The position numbers were made by a program, and so were the translations under genes. Below the pieces are notes generated by a model. The model made no database searches. It was given only the letters and a program-made list of their open reading frames with translations, and had not been told where the DNA came from. Shown in pieces: positions 45,211 to 57,240 of a stretch of 64,000 nucleotides of DNA. Numbering within the stretch: the first letter of the stretch is position 1; each line of letters begins with the position of its first letter. Origin of the DNA: Bradyrhizobium embrapense (lineage in GTDB: Bacteria; Pseudomonadota; Alphaproteobacteria; Rhizobiales; Xanthobacteraceae); the NCBI RefSeq assembly GCF_001189235.2, contig NZ_LFIP02000002.1, forward strand, positions 310,411 through 374,410, written 5' to 3'.

Positions 45211-45357
45211 ATCTTGAAACCTGCGCGGCGGCTGATGGGCGAAGAATGGATTCCGCAACTGATGGCGACGCTGACGATCGATGAAGCATCGCTGCCGGTG
45301 ATCTGGGATGCCGACTTCCTCTATTGTCCGCGCGATACCGATGGTGCCGACACCTAG
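45211..45357 (+). pseudogene. remnant of a Cj0069-family (ATP-grasp-like) gene
   Basis: The frame reads ILKPARRLMGEEWIPQLMAT, then DEASLPVIWDADFLYCPRDT and DGADT before a stop. This matches, from memory, the C-terminal region of Cj0069-family proteins, where SLPVIWDADFLYGP is followed by YVLCEINVSSVFAIP. Here the frame stops just before that conserved end, and no upstream part of the gene exists, since rcnA ends only 10 bases earlier. It is therefore a roughly 49-codon relic, not a working gene. The rest of 45358-45450 shows nothing recognisable. Confidence 0.55.
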
Positions 45358-45450
45358 CGCGCCCTCTAGCGAACCCGGAGTCCATCTCTTGGCCAATTCA
45401 TGTCGCGAGATGCGGAAGTGCGACGCACTGATGGAGCAACAGATGTGGTG

Positions 45451-45571
45451 TCGTCCCTGTGAAAGCAGGGGACCCGTAACCACGAATGCTCATTGTTGAA
45501 GGATGCTGGAACGACGAGTCCCGTTCACAACGTCTGCTGCGGAGTATGGGTCGCTGCTTTCGCAGGGACGA
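45451..45571. repeat. 121-bp element with inverted ends, copy A
   Basis: The left end TCGTCCCTGTGAAAGCAGGG and the inverse of the right end, TCGTCCCTGCGAAAGCAGCG, match at most positions and continue into GACCC, giving terminal inverted repeats of about 24 bases. The interior has CGAGTCCC and ACAACGTCTGCTGCGG. A partial copy lies at 52580-52660. It sits between convergent rcnA and the isomerase gene and may act as a terminator. It is a MITE-like or REP-like unit without coding capacity. Confidence 0.75.
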
Positions 45572-45575
45572 CAGC

Positions 45576-46235
45576 TCACTTCGCCCGCATCGCCTCCGGC
45601 GTATCCGGCTGTGCGGAGGGATGCGCTTTCGCAAACGCCGGCAGCGCCATGGCGGCATCGTGAATCCGCTTAACGGTCGGCCAGGGCGACAGGCTGATCT
45701 GCTGGTTGATCGCCGCCGTGACATGGCCGACCAGGCAGATGTCGGCGAGGGTCGGCGCATCGCCGTGACAAAACTGGCCGGTCGCCTTGTGGCCGGCGAG
45801 GTGGCCCTCGAGCGCCGCGAGCGTCTCGACCGTCCAGTGCCGCCGCCACGCGTTCTGCTGGCTGTCGCGCAGATCGAGCTCGCGGTCGAGATAGCGGCGT
45901 ACCCGCGGGGTCAGCAGCGGATGGCCCTCGCAGGCGACGATCAGCGCCAGCCCGCGCACCCAGGCGCGGCCGAGCGCATCTGATGGCAGCAGCGGCGGGG
46001 TCGGAAATGTCTCGTCGAGATAGTCGATGATCGCGAGCGACTGGAACAGCACCGTGCCGTCGTCGGTCACCAGCGCCGGCAGCGCCATCTGCGGATTGAT
46101 CTTGCGATAGGCGTCGGCGCGATGCGCGTCCGCATCGATGTCGACGAACGCCACCTCGGCCGGCACGCCCTTGAGGTTGAGCGCGATCCGCACCCGAAAG
46201 CTCGCCAGCGATCGCCAGAAGGAGAAGAACTGCAT
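45576..46235 (-). CDS. maiA: maleylacetoacetate isomerase-like glutathione transferase (zeta class)
   Basis: A 219-residue zeta-type GST. The N-terminal FFSFWRSLASFRVRIALNLK carries the SxxS-type motif with active Ser residues used by maleylacetoacetate isomerase in Tyr degradation. NPQMALPALVTDDGTVLFQS is the glutathione-binding loop, and YLDETFPTPPLLP and CHGDAPTLADICLVGHVTAA follow the family. AGGAG lies upstream of ATG 46235. The usual partner fumarylacetoacetase is absent here, so the exact substrate is inferred from the sequence only. Confidence 0.88.
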   Translation of the reverse strand: MQFFSFWRSLASFRVRIALNLKGVPAEVAFVDIDADAHRADAYRKINPQMALPALVTDDGTVLFQSLAIIDYLDETFPTPPLLPSDALGRAWVRGLALIVACEGHPLLTPRVRRYLDRELDLRDSQQNAWRRHWTVETLAALEGHLAGHKATGQFCHGDAPTLADICLVGHVTAAINQQISLSPWPTVKRIHDAAMALPAFAKAHPSAQPDTPEAMRAK

Positions 46236-46254
46236 GGGGCGAACTCCTTGCGTC

Positions 46255-46358
46255 ATGCCCGGGCAAGAGCGCGAAGCGCGTCTTCGTGCAGATGACCCGG
46301 GCATCCGTCGACTGGAGGAATGTCGTTGAAGAGGGATCGCCGGGTCAAGCCCGGCGAT
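46255..46358. repeat. two inverted-repeat hairpins between maiA and metH
   Basis: ATGCCCGGG (46255-46263) pairs with CCCGGGCAT (46296-46304), and ATCGCCGGG (46336-46344) pairs perfectly with CCCGGCGAT (46350-46358) around TCAAG. The second lies 18 bases after the metH stop and may terminate it. Both have the look of dispersed Bradyrhizobium intergenic repeats. Confidence 0.65.
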
Positions 46359-46376
46359 GACAAGTCTTGGCGAGGC

Positions 46377-50231
<3,855 letters not shown>

Positions 50232-50246
50232 CGATTGCTTTCTGGG

Positions 50247-51161
50247 TCAGGCAGCTTTTTGGGCACCGGTCGGCCGGATGCCGAGCAGGTGGCTGATCGC
50301 GAACACGAGGTCCGCGCGATTCATGGTGTAGAAGTGGAAGGTGTCGACGCCGTGCTTGAACAGCTTCTGCACCTGGCCGGCGGCGACGGTGGCGGCGACC
50401 AGCTTGCGGGTCTCGGCGTCGTTGTCGAGGCCCTCGAATTTCTCGGCGAGCCAGTCCGGCACGCTGGTGCCGGTACGCGTGACGAAATTGCGGGCCTGCT
50501 TGAAATTGTGCATCGGCATGATGCCGGGCACGATCGGAATCTCGATGCCGCGCGCCCGCACCCGGTCGACGTAGCGATGATAGAGGTCGTTGTCGAAGAA
50601 CACCTGGGTGATCGCGCGCGTCGCGCCGGCGTCGACCTTGGCCTTCAGCGTGTCGATGTCGGCATCGAAGTCAGCGGCTTCAGGATGCTTCTCGGGATAG
50701 GCGGACACCGAGATCTCGATGTCGGCGTGGCGCTTCTTGATCCCCGCGACGAGCTCGGCCGAGCTCTGGTAGCCGTCCGGATGGGTGAAGTAGGGCGTGC
50801 CGATGCCTCCGGGCGGATCGCCGCGCAGCGCCACGATGTGGCGGACGCCAACCTCATAATAGCGGTCGACGATGTCGTCGATCTCGCCGCGCGAGGCGCT
50901 GACGCAGGTCAGGTGCGCGGCCGGCAGCAGGTCGGTCTCGCGCAGGATGCGGCTGATGGTGGAATGGGTGCGCTCGCGCGTCGAGCCGCCGGCGCCGTAG
51001 GTCACCGAGACGAAATTCGGGGTCAGCGGCGCCAGGCGATTGATGGTCTCCCAGAGATTGCGCTCCATCTCCTCGGTCTTCGGCGGGAAGAACTCGAAGG
51101 AGATTTTCGGCGTCTTTGGCGCGCGCTGCCCGTTCGGCAGGGAGGAAATGGTCTCGGTCAT
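50247..51161 (-). CDS. metF: methylenetetrahydrofolate reductase
   Basis: A 304-residue FAD enzyme making 5-methyltetrahydrofolate for MetH. Conserved parts: ISFEFFPPKTEEME (folate-interacting Glu), FVSVTYGAGGSTRERT, HIVALRGDPPGG, TLKAKVDAGATRAITQVFFD and GIEIPIVPGIMP. ATG 51161 was chosen because the homologous region begins here; the upstream frame is not protein-like. In many alphaproteobacteria an ArsR-methyltransferase gene precedes metF, but here there is a long AT-rich leader instead. It forms an operon with metH. Confidence 0.95.
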   Translation of the reverse strand: MTETISSLPNGQRAPKTPKISFEFFPPKTEEMERNLWETINRLAPLTPNFVSVTYGAGGSTRERTHSTISRILRETDLLPAAHLTCVSASRGEIDDIVDRYYEVGVRHIVALRGDPPGGIGTPYFTHPDGYQSSAELVAGIKKRHADIEISVSAYPEKHPEAADFDADIDTLKAKVDAGATRAITQVFFDNDLYHRYVDRVRARGIEIPIVPGIMPMHNFKQARNFVTRTGTSVPDWLAEKFEGLDNDAETRKLVAATVAAGQVQKLFKHGVDTFHFYTMNRADLVFAISHLLGIRPTGAQKAA

Positions 51162-51550
51162 GATACGCAAGGGCTCCGCAACTGGAGGGCAGGCGTCCGG
51201 CCTGGATATCGAGGCCCCAAGATAGGCGAATCCGGTGGGCCGAAATAGCCGATCGTATTTGGGAAGTTGCCCATTTATCGCAAAGAAGCGGCAAGATTCG
51301 ACTGCGTGGCACGAGTGATGGGCCAAGCACAACAGCTGTTTGAAATTTATAATTGATTGAAATATATGATGTAATTGTGATTCTGACGGTGAACTGCTTG
51401 CCAATATGGATTGTGGGCAGCCGGATACTTCAAATAATCGTCGTATTATGTCCCAATTGTGCTGTCGCCCCAAGCCGGACCTCCGGTGCGGAACTGCCCT
51501 GCGCGGCCGGGGCCTTTGTCGACTCGTGGCGCCACATTAGGCTGACGGCC
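51162..51550. promoter_or_regulatory. 389-base divergent metF / LLM-oxidoreductase control region with AT-rich island
   Basis: No gene fits here. Bases 51338-51395 are strikingly AT-rich for this genome. On the minus strand TATAAA (51351-51346), with TTACAT 17 bases upstream, is a plausible metF promoter, which would give a leader of about 178 bases. I see no B12 box and no SAM-II consensus in it, so I cannot name a riboswitch. Confidence 0.45.
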
Positions 51551-52570
51551 ATGATCCCGCTCTCCGTCCTCGACCTCTCCGTCGTTACCACCGGCACGAG
51601 GCCTGCCGCTGCACTCCGCAACAGCATCGACCTGGCGCGCCATGTCGATGGTCTCGGCTACACGCGTTATTGGCTTGCCGAGCACCACAACCTCGCCTCG
51701 GTCGCGAGCCCGGCGCCCGACCTGATGATCGGGCAGATCGCGGCGGTGACGCAGCATATCCGGGTCGGCTCCGGCGGCGTGATGCTGCCCAACCACGCAC
51801 CACTCGTCGTCGCCGAGCGGTTCAAGATGCTCGAGGCGCTGTTTCCCGGCCGTATCGATCTTGGCCTCGGCCGCGCGCCCGGCACCGATGGCGCCACAGC
51901 TTATGCGCTGCGCAGCAGGCTCGATCGCCGCGAGGGCGACGACTTCCTCGAGCGGCTGCATGAGTTGACGCTTTGGGAGACGCGCGATTTCCCGGCCGGC
52001 CATCCCTATAACAACGTGGTGGCGATGCCGGATGATTCGCCGCTGCCGCCGATCTGGCTGCTTGGCTCGAGCGACTATTCCGCCGAGCTCGCTGCCGAGG
52101 TCGGAATGGGCTTTGCGTTCGCGCATCATTTTGCGACTTACGACGCAATTGCGGCGATGACGAACTATCGCGCGCATTTCAAGCCGTCGGGCTGGCGTGC
52201 GACGCCGCAATCGATCCTGGCGGTTGCCGTGGTCGTGGCCGAGACCGACTCGGAAGCCGAGCAGCTTGCGATGTCGATGGATCTCAATCGGCTGCGCCGC
52301 GACCGCGGCCAGTATCTGCCGCTGCCGAGCGTCGAGGAAGCTCAGGCCTATCCCTACACCGACGCCGAACGCGCCTCGATCGCGCGCAACCGCGGGCGGC
52401 TCTTCGTCGGCAGCCCGGCGACCGTGATGACCAAGCTGGAGCCGCTGATCGCGGCGAGCCAGGCGGACGAGCTGATGGTGATCACTGCAGTCTATGATCA
52501 CGCAGCGCGGAAGAAGTCCTACAGCCTGCTTGCGGAGGCGTTCGGGCTGCAGAGGAGCGCCGCCGCATAA
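51551..52570 (+). CDS. LLM class flavin-dependent oxidoreductase (MsnO8-like)
   Basis: A 339-residue bacterial-luciferase-like monooxygenase fold. Features: [20 protein letters not shown] at the start, [40 protein letters not shown] and [17 protein letters not shown], all typical of the MsnO8 group that uses FMNH2 or F420-like flavin. The substrate is unknown. ATG 51551 was chosen because the protein begins exactly at the conserved strand IPLSVLDLS; the 66-codon upstream extension has no homologous features. Confidence 0.9.
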   Translation: MIPLSVLDLSVVTTGTRPAAALRNSIDLARHVDGLGYTRYWLAEHHNLASVASPAPDLMIGQIAAVTQHIRVGSGGVMLPNHAPLVVAERFKMLEALFPGRIDLGLGRAPGTDGATAYALRSRLDRREGDDFLERLHELTLWETRDFPAGHPYNNVVAMPDDSPLPPIWLLGSSDYSAELAAEVGMGFAFAHHFATYDAIAAMTNYRAHFKPSGWRATPQSILAVAVVVAETDSEAEQLAMSMDLNRLRRDRGQYLPLPSVEEAQAYPYTDAERASIARNRGRLFVGSPATVMTKLEPLIAASQADELMVITAVYDHAARKKSYSLLAEAFGLQRSAAA

Positions 52571-52579
52571 TCGATGGTG

Positions 52580-52660
52580 ATTGTTGCGCGACGCTTGAAC
52601 AACGAGTCCCACCCACAACGTCCGCTGCGGCGTATGGGTCCGGGCCTTCGCCGGGACGAC
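52580..52660. repeat. dispersed intergenic repeat, copy B
   Basis: This segment repeats the interior and right end of the 45451-45571 element: AACGAGTCCC, ACAACGTCCGCTGCGG, GTATGGGTCC and CGGGACGAC are shared with small changes. The left inverted end is missing. It lies between convergent genes. Confidence 0.7.
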
Positions 52661-52689
52661 GTGTGGGGAGACTACGCTCGCTCGGCCTA

Positions 52690-53550
52690 CTAATCCCGCG
52701 TTTCGCTGAAAGTGGCGCGGAACGGATGGCCGGGGTAGACGCCGACGATGCGGAATTCGCGCGAGAAGAACTTCAGTTCCTCGAGCGCGAAAGCCAGCCC
52801 GCGATCGTTCGGGTGGCCGTCGACATCGGCGTAGAATTGCGTGGCAAAGAAATTGCCGTCGACCATGTAGCTCTCGAGCTTGGTCATGTTGACGCCGTTG
52901 GTGGCGAAGCCGCCGAGCGCCTTGTAGAGCGCGGCGGGCAGATTGCGCACCCGGAAAACAAAAGAGGTGACCAGCGGCCCGGAGCCCTGCGCGGCCCATT
53001 TGGCCTCGCGCGCCAGCACCACGAAGCGCGTGGTGTTGTGAGCCTCGTCCTCGATGTCCTCGGCGAGAATGTCGAGGCCATAGATATCGGCGGCGAGGCG
53101 CGAGGCGATCGCCGCCACGCTCCTATCGCCGCGCTCGGAGATGTCGCGGGCGCTGCCGGCGGTGTCGCCGGCGACGATCGGCCGGATGCCCAGCTTGCGG
53201 ATGATGCGCCGGCATTGGCCGAGCGCGTGGACGTGGCTCTCCACGCTCTTGATGTCGGCGAGCTTGGTGCCCTTCACCGCCATCAGCTGGTGGCGGATCG
53301 GCAGGAACCATTCGCCGATGATGAACAGGCCCGAGGCGGGCAGCAAATGATGGATGTCGGCGACGCGGCCGGCGACCGAGTTCTCGATCGGGATCATGCC
53401 GAGATCGGCCTCTCCCGAGGAAATCGCCGCCAGTGCGTCCTCGAAGGTCGGGCAGGGCATCGGCTCGGCGTCGGGATAGGCCTCGACGATCGCGATATGG
53501 GAATTGGCGCCAGGCTCGCCCTGGAACGCGATTTTCAGCTTCTTGGTCAT
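52690..53550 (-). CDS. pheA: prephenate dehydratase
   Basis: A 286-residue enzyme converting prephenate to phenylpyruvate for phenylalanine synthesis. The catalytic domain (about 1-180) begins KLKIAFQGEPGANSHIAIVE and includes LGMIPIENSVAGRVADIHHL and the catalytic NTTRFVVL. A C-terminal ACT domain (about 195-275) has TSFVFRVRNLPAALYKALGG and NGVNMTKLESYMVDG; the ESRP phenylalanine-binding motif of enteric PheA reads ESYM here. There is no chorismate mutase domain. AGGAAAG lies upstream. It follows kdsB by 33 bases on the same strand. Confidence 0.95.
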   Translation of the reverse strand: MTKKLKIAFQGEPGANSHIAIVEAYPDAEPMPCPTFEDALAAISSGEADLGMIPIENSVAGRVADIHHLLPASGLFIIGEWFLPIRHQLMAVKGTKLADIKSVESHVHALGQCRRIIRKLGIRPIVAGDTAGSARDISERGDRSVAAIASRLAADIYGLDILAEDIEDEAHNTTRFVVLAREAKWAAQGSGPLVTSFVFRVRNLPAALYKALGGFATNGVNMTKLESYMVDGNFFATQFYADVDGHPNDRGLAFALEELKFFSREFRIVGVYPGHPFRATFSETRD

Positions 53551-53583
53551 AGGTTCTTTCCTGGCGGGCCTTTTAGCACCCGC

Positions 53584-54324
53584 TCAGGCTTTGGAAAGTA
53601 TTCTGCGGGCGGTTTCGAGGTCGGCCGGGGTGTCGACGCCGCGTGGGACGGTGTCGACGATGGTGATGTCGATCCGCATCCCGGCCTCCAGCGCGCGCAG
53701 CTGCTCGAGCTTCTCCTGCTGCTCCAGCGGCGAGGGCGGCAACGCTACGAACCGCTCCAGCGCGGCCCGGCGGTAGGCGTAGAGGCCGATATGGTGGTAG
53801 CGTGGGCCGTCGCCATGAGGTGCCGTGGCGCGGGTGAAATACAATGCGCGCAGCCGGTCGGCGCCGATCGGCGAGCCGACCGCCTTGACGACGCTGGGAG
53901 CCTGATCCTCCTCCTCGGTATGGATTCGCGAGGCCAGCGTCGAGATGTCGACGGTGGGGTCGGCCAGCGCCGGCATCACGCTCTGGATGGTCTCGGGGGT
54001 GATGGTCGGGAAATCGCCCTGCAGATTGACCACGATCTCGGCAGCGCCGTCCGGATCGAGGATCGTCATCGCCTCATGGATCCGATCCGAGCCGGAAGGA
54101 TGGTCCGGGCGGGTCATCACCACCTCGCCGCCCGCAGCCTGAACTGCGGCTGCGATCTCGGCCGTGTCGGTTGCGACCGCAACCCGGCCGATCCCGGCCG
54201 CCTCGGCCCGCCGCAGCACATGAACGATCATCGGTGCGCCTGCGATGTCGAGCAGCGGTTTTCCGGGTAGTCGGGTCGCGGCCATGCGGGCCGGAATCAG
54301 CACCAAGGTACGGGGATCGGTCAT
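53584..54324 (-). CDS. kdsB: 3-deoxy-manno-octulosonate cytidylyltransferase
   Basis: A 246-residue cytosolic enzyme activating KDO with CTP for LPS core assembly. The nucleotide-binding N-terminus is [20 protein letters not shown], with [18 protein letters not shown] (substrate loop), [20 protein letters not shown] and [20 protein letters not shown]. Length is normal. It heads a two-gene operon with pheA, a pairing without a clear metabolic link, and is divergent from cycM across about 200 bases. Confidence 0.95.
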   Translation of the reverse strand: MTDPRTLVLIPARMAATRLPGKPLLDIAGAPMIVHVLRRAEAAGIGRVAVATDTAEIAAAVQAAGGEVVMTRPDHPSGSDRIHEAMTILDPDGAAEIVVNLQGDFPTITPETIQSVMPALADPTVDISTLASRIHTEEEDQAPSVVKAVGSPIGADRLRALYFTRATAPHGDGPRYHHIGLYAYRRAALERFVALPPSPLEQQEKLEQLRALEAGMRIDITIVDTVPRGVDTPADLETARRILSKA

Positions 54325-54523
54325 TCGTGTCGGGGCCCGTCCGGCCTGCGGAAATTGCCGGGGAGGAGGTTGAATTCGGCGCGTTTATACGGGTTGCCAG
54401 AGCGCGGGCAAACCGATATCTCAACCCTGCTTGGGGCGGTGCGATAAGGCCGATTCCCAGGTCTTTCCCCGCGGCCGTATTCCCGGCCTGAAGTCGACAT
54501 TCAAGGCCCGGAGCCTGAGCCAA

Positions 54524-55072
54524 ATGGACTCCTTCGAACTCAACAAAATCCTCGGTGCGGTTCTCGGCACCTGCATCGTCGTCCTGGTGATGAGCTTTGC
54601 CGCCGGATCGGTGTTTTCCGCCAAGCTTCCGGAGAAGCCGGGTTTTGAGATCGCGGTGAAGGAAGAGTCCCATGGTGCTGGCGGTGAGGCCGCTGCGGCC
54701 GCCTCCGAACCGATCGAGAAGCTGCTGCAGACCGCCTCGGTGGAGAAGGGCGCCGCGGCCGCCAAGAAGTGCCAGGCCTGCCATACCTTCGAGAAGGGCG
54801 GCCCCAACCGCGTCGGTCCGAACCTGTACGGTGTCGTCGGCGAGAAGAAAGGCGAGGGCCGTGGCTTCAATTTCTCGGCCGCGATGAAGGGCAAGGGCGG
54901 CGATTGGTCGTTCGACGACCTCAACAAGTTCCTGACCAACCCGAAGGGCTTCATCCCCGGCACCGCGATGGGCTTTGCCGGCGTGCCGAAGGACAGCGAG
55001 CGCGCCGACATCATCGCCTATCTGAATTCGAACTCGGAGCATCCGGCTCCGCTCCCGACCGCCTCGAAGTAA
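54524..55072 (+). CDS. cycM: membrane-anchored cytochrome c (CycM-like)
   Basis: A 182-residue class I cytochrome c tethered by an uncleaved N-terminal helix (ILGAVLGTCIVVLVMSFAAG). After a 40-residue Ala/Glu-rich linker, the heme site KKCQACHTFEKGGPNRVGPN and the Met ligand in FIPGTAMGFAG are present. It resembles Bradyrhizobium CycM, which carries electrons from the bc1 complex to the aa3 oxidase. ATG 54524 has GGAG upstream. Its partner oxidase genes lie at 21-27 kb in this window. A good terminator follows. Confidence 0.93.
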   Translation: MDSFELNKILGAVLGTCIVVLVMSFAAGSVFSAKLPEKPGFEIAVKEESHGAGGEAAAAASEPIEKLLQTASVEKGAAAAKKCQACHTFEKGGPNRVGPNLYGVVGEKKGEGRGFNFSAAMKGKGGDWSFDDLNKFLTNPKGFIPGTAMGFAGVPKDSERADIIAYLNSNSEHPAPLPTASK

Positions 55073-55101
55073 CGAATTGCTTCGTGCAACCATGTGGATG
55101 A

Positions 55102-55128
55102 AACGGCCAGGCACTGCCTGGCCGTTTT
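55102..55128 (+). terminator. rho-independent terminator after cycM
   Basis: AACGGCCAGGC and GCCTGGCCGTT pair perfectly (11 bp, ACT loop), followed by TTTT, 30 bases after the cycM stop. The rest of the gap to 55318 shows no gene. Confidence 0.85.
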
Positions 55129-55318
55129 CGCATGGGGAATCCTCTTTCGCTTGGGAAATCCCTTGAGGAATCCGCTGTCGCGGGGGTGCTATCGGGACGT
55201 TTCGCCGCACCAATATTGTTCCCGGGCCAATATCATGAGGAAAAAGCAACGTAATCTGTCGAACCGTTGCCTTATATTGGGTCCCATGTAACCGGGGCCG
55301 CAAGCAGGAAGAGCGAAT

Positions 55319-57223
55319 TTGGCGATCACCCGACGACACCTCCTTCAAGGCAGCGCACTGGCGGCATTCGCGCCGGCGCTCGGACTGAACTCCAGCCTGC
55401 CGGCGATCACGCCGGCACTGGCCGATGACGCCCCCAACGGGCTGAAATGGCGGCACGGCCTCTCCACCTATGGCGAAATCAAGTACCCGGCCGACTTCAA
55501 GCGCTACGACTACGTCAAGCCGGACGCGCCGAAGGGTGGCGTGGTGCGGCTGTTCCAGTCCGGTACCTATGACAGCTTCAACCTGGTCGTTGCGGGTTTG
55601 AAGGGCACGGTCGCCGCCGCGGTCGCCCGCATCTACGACTCGCTGATGGAAGCCTCGCTCGACGAGCCCGATACCTATTACGGCGAACTCGCCGAGGGCG
55701 CCGCCTTCCCAGACGATTTCTCCTACGTGATCTACCGCCTCCGGCCGGGCTCGCGCTGGCACGACGGCAAGCCGGTGACGCCGGAGGACGTGATCTTCTC
55801 GTTCGAGGCGCTGAAGGCGAACAGTCCGATGTTCAGCGCCTATTACCGGCATATCGCGAAGGCCGAGAAGATCGGCGATCGCGACGTCAAGTTCACCTTC
55901 GACAGCCCGGGCAACCGCGAGCTACCGATGATCACCGGCCAGCTCATCATCCTGCCCAAGCATTGGTGGGAGGGCACCGACGCGCAGGGCAAGAAGCGCG
56001 ATATCACCGCGAGCACGCTGGAGCCGCCGCTCGGGTCGGGACCCTACCGGATCAAGGAGTTCGTCGCCGGACGGTCGGTGGTGCTCGAGCGCGTCAAGGA
56101 TTACTGGGGCAAGGATATTCCGATCGCAATCGGACAGAACAATTTCGACGAGCTGCGCTACGAGTATTTCCGCGACGACACCGTCGCGCGTGAGGCGCTG
56201 AAGGCCGACGGGTTCGATTGGTACAATGAGCGCAGCGCCAAGGAATGGGCATCGGCTTACGACGTTCCGCCGGTACGCGACAAGCGACTGCTCAAGGAGC
56301 TCTTCACCGTCCGCAATCAAGGCCGGATGCAGGGCTGGGTGTTCAACCTGAGGCGCCCGAAATTTGCGGACCCGAGGCTACGCCGGGCCTTCAATTACGC
56401 GTTCGATTTCGAAGAGATGAACCGGGTGCTCTCGACCGGCGAGTACCATCGCGATTCAAGTTATTTCGACGGCATCCCCGACCTGATGGCGACTGGCCTG
56501 CCGGAAGGCAAGGAGCTCGAGATCCTGGAGACGGTGCGCGACAAGGTGCCTCCGGAAGTCTTCACGACGCCGTACAAGGATCCGGTTGGCGGCACGCCGG
56601 AGAACGTGCGCGCCAATCTACGCGAGGCGACGCGACTGTTGAAGGAAGCCGGCTTCGAGATCCGCGATCGCAAGCTGGTCGATTCTTCGGGCCAGCCGTT
56701 TACGGTCGAGATCCTCGGCAACAGCGGCGATTCCGGCATGGAGCGGATCACGCTGTTCTACAAGCCGAGCCTGGAGCGCCTCGGCATCACCGTCAACCTG
56801 CGCGCTGTCGACACCGTGCAGTACCAGAACCGGGTGCGCGATTTCGATTTCGAGATGGTCACCCAGGTGTGGGGACAGTCGATCTCGCCCGGCAACGAAC
56901 AGCGCGACAATTTCGGTTCGCAGGCTGCCGACCGTCCGGGCTCGAACAATCTTCCCGGCATCAAGAATCCGGCCGTCGATGCCATCATCGAGCGCATCAT
57001 CTTCGCGACCAGCCGCGCCGATCAGATCGCCGCCGCCAAGGCGTTGGACCGAGTCTTGCTCTGGAACTTCTATTGCGTTCCACACTTCAATTACGACAAG
57101 CAGCGCTATGTCTATTGGGATCGCTTCAGCCATCCCGATCCGCTGCCGAAATACGCGGTTTCAGGATTCCCAAATCTTTGGTGGTACGACGCCGACAAGG
57201 CGGCCAAGCTCAAGCGTTCGTAA
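55319..57223 (+). CDS. peptide ABC transporter substrate-binding protein (YejA-like), first copy
   Basis: A 634-residue periplasmic binding protein of the SBP_bac_5 family. The signal contains a twin-arginine motif (ITRRHLLQGSALAAFAPALG), so Tat export is likely. Family segments include GLSTYGEIKYPADFKRYDYV with KPDAPKGG, SRWHDGKPVTPEDVIFSFEA, and LGSGPYRIKEFVAGRSVVLE. The start is TTG with AGGAAGAG upstream. The C-terminal FSHPDPLPKYAVSGFPNLWW fits YejA-like proteins that bind oligopeptides (microcin C in E. coli). It heads a five-gene importer operon and is followed by a paralogue. Confidence 0.93.
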   Translation: MAITRRHLLQGSALAAFAPALGLNSSLPAITPALADDAPNGLKWRHGLSTYGEIKYPADFKRYDYVKPDAPKGGVVRLFQSGTYDSFNLVVAGLKGTVAAAVARIYDSLMEASLDEPDTYYGELAEGAAFPDDFSYVIYRLRPGSRWHDGKPVTPEDVIFSFEALKANSPMFSAYYRHIAKAEKIGDRDVKFTFDSPGNRELPMITGQLIILPKHWWEGTDAQGKKRDITASTLEPPLGSGPYRIKEFVAGRSVVLERVKDYWGKDIPIAIGQNNFDELRYEYFRDDTVAREALKADGFDWYNERSAKEWASAYDVPPVRDKRLLKELFTVRNQGRMQGWVFNLRRPKFADPRLRRAFNYAFDFEEMNRVLSTGEYHRDSSYFDGIPDLMATGLPEGKELEILETVRDKVPPEVFTTPYKDPVGGTPENVRANLREATRLLKEAGFEIRDRKLVDSSGQPFTVEILGNSGDSGMERITLFYKPSLERLGITVNLRAVDTVQYQNRVRDFDFEMVTQVWGQSISPGNEQRDNFGSQAADRPGSNNLPGIKNPAVDAIIERIIFATSRADQIAAAKALDRVLLWNFYCVPHFNYDKQRYVYWDRFSHPDPLPKYAVSGFPNLWWYDADKAAKLKRS

Positions 57224-57240
57224 GATCGAAGGATTCGCGC

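Noticed and set aside
51162..51400. SAM-II or cobalamin riboswitch before metF
   Set aside because: No matching conserved boxes could be found by eye; only the long leader is reported.
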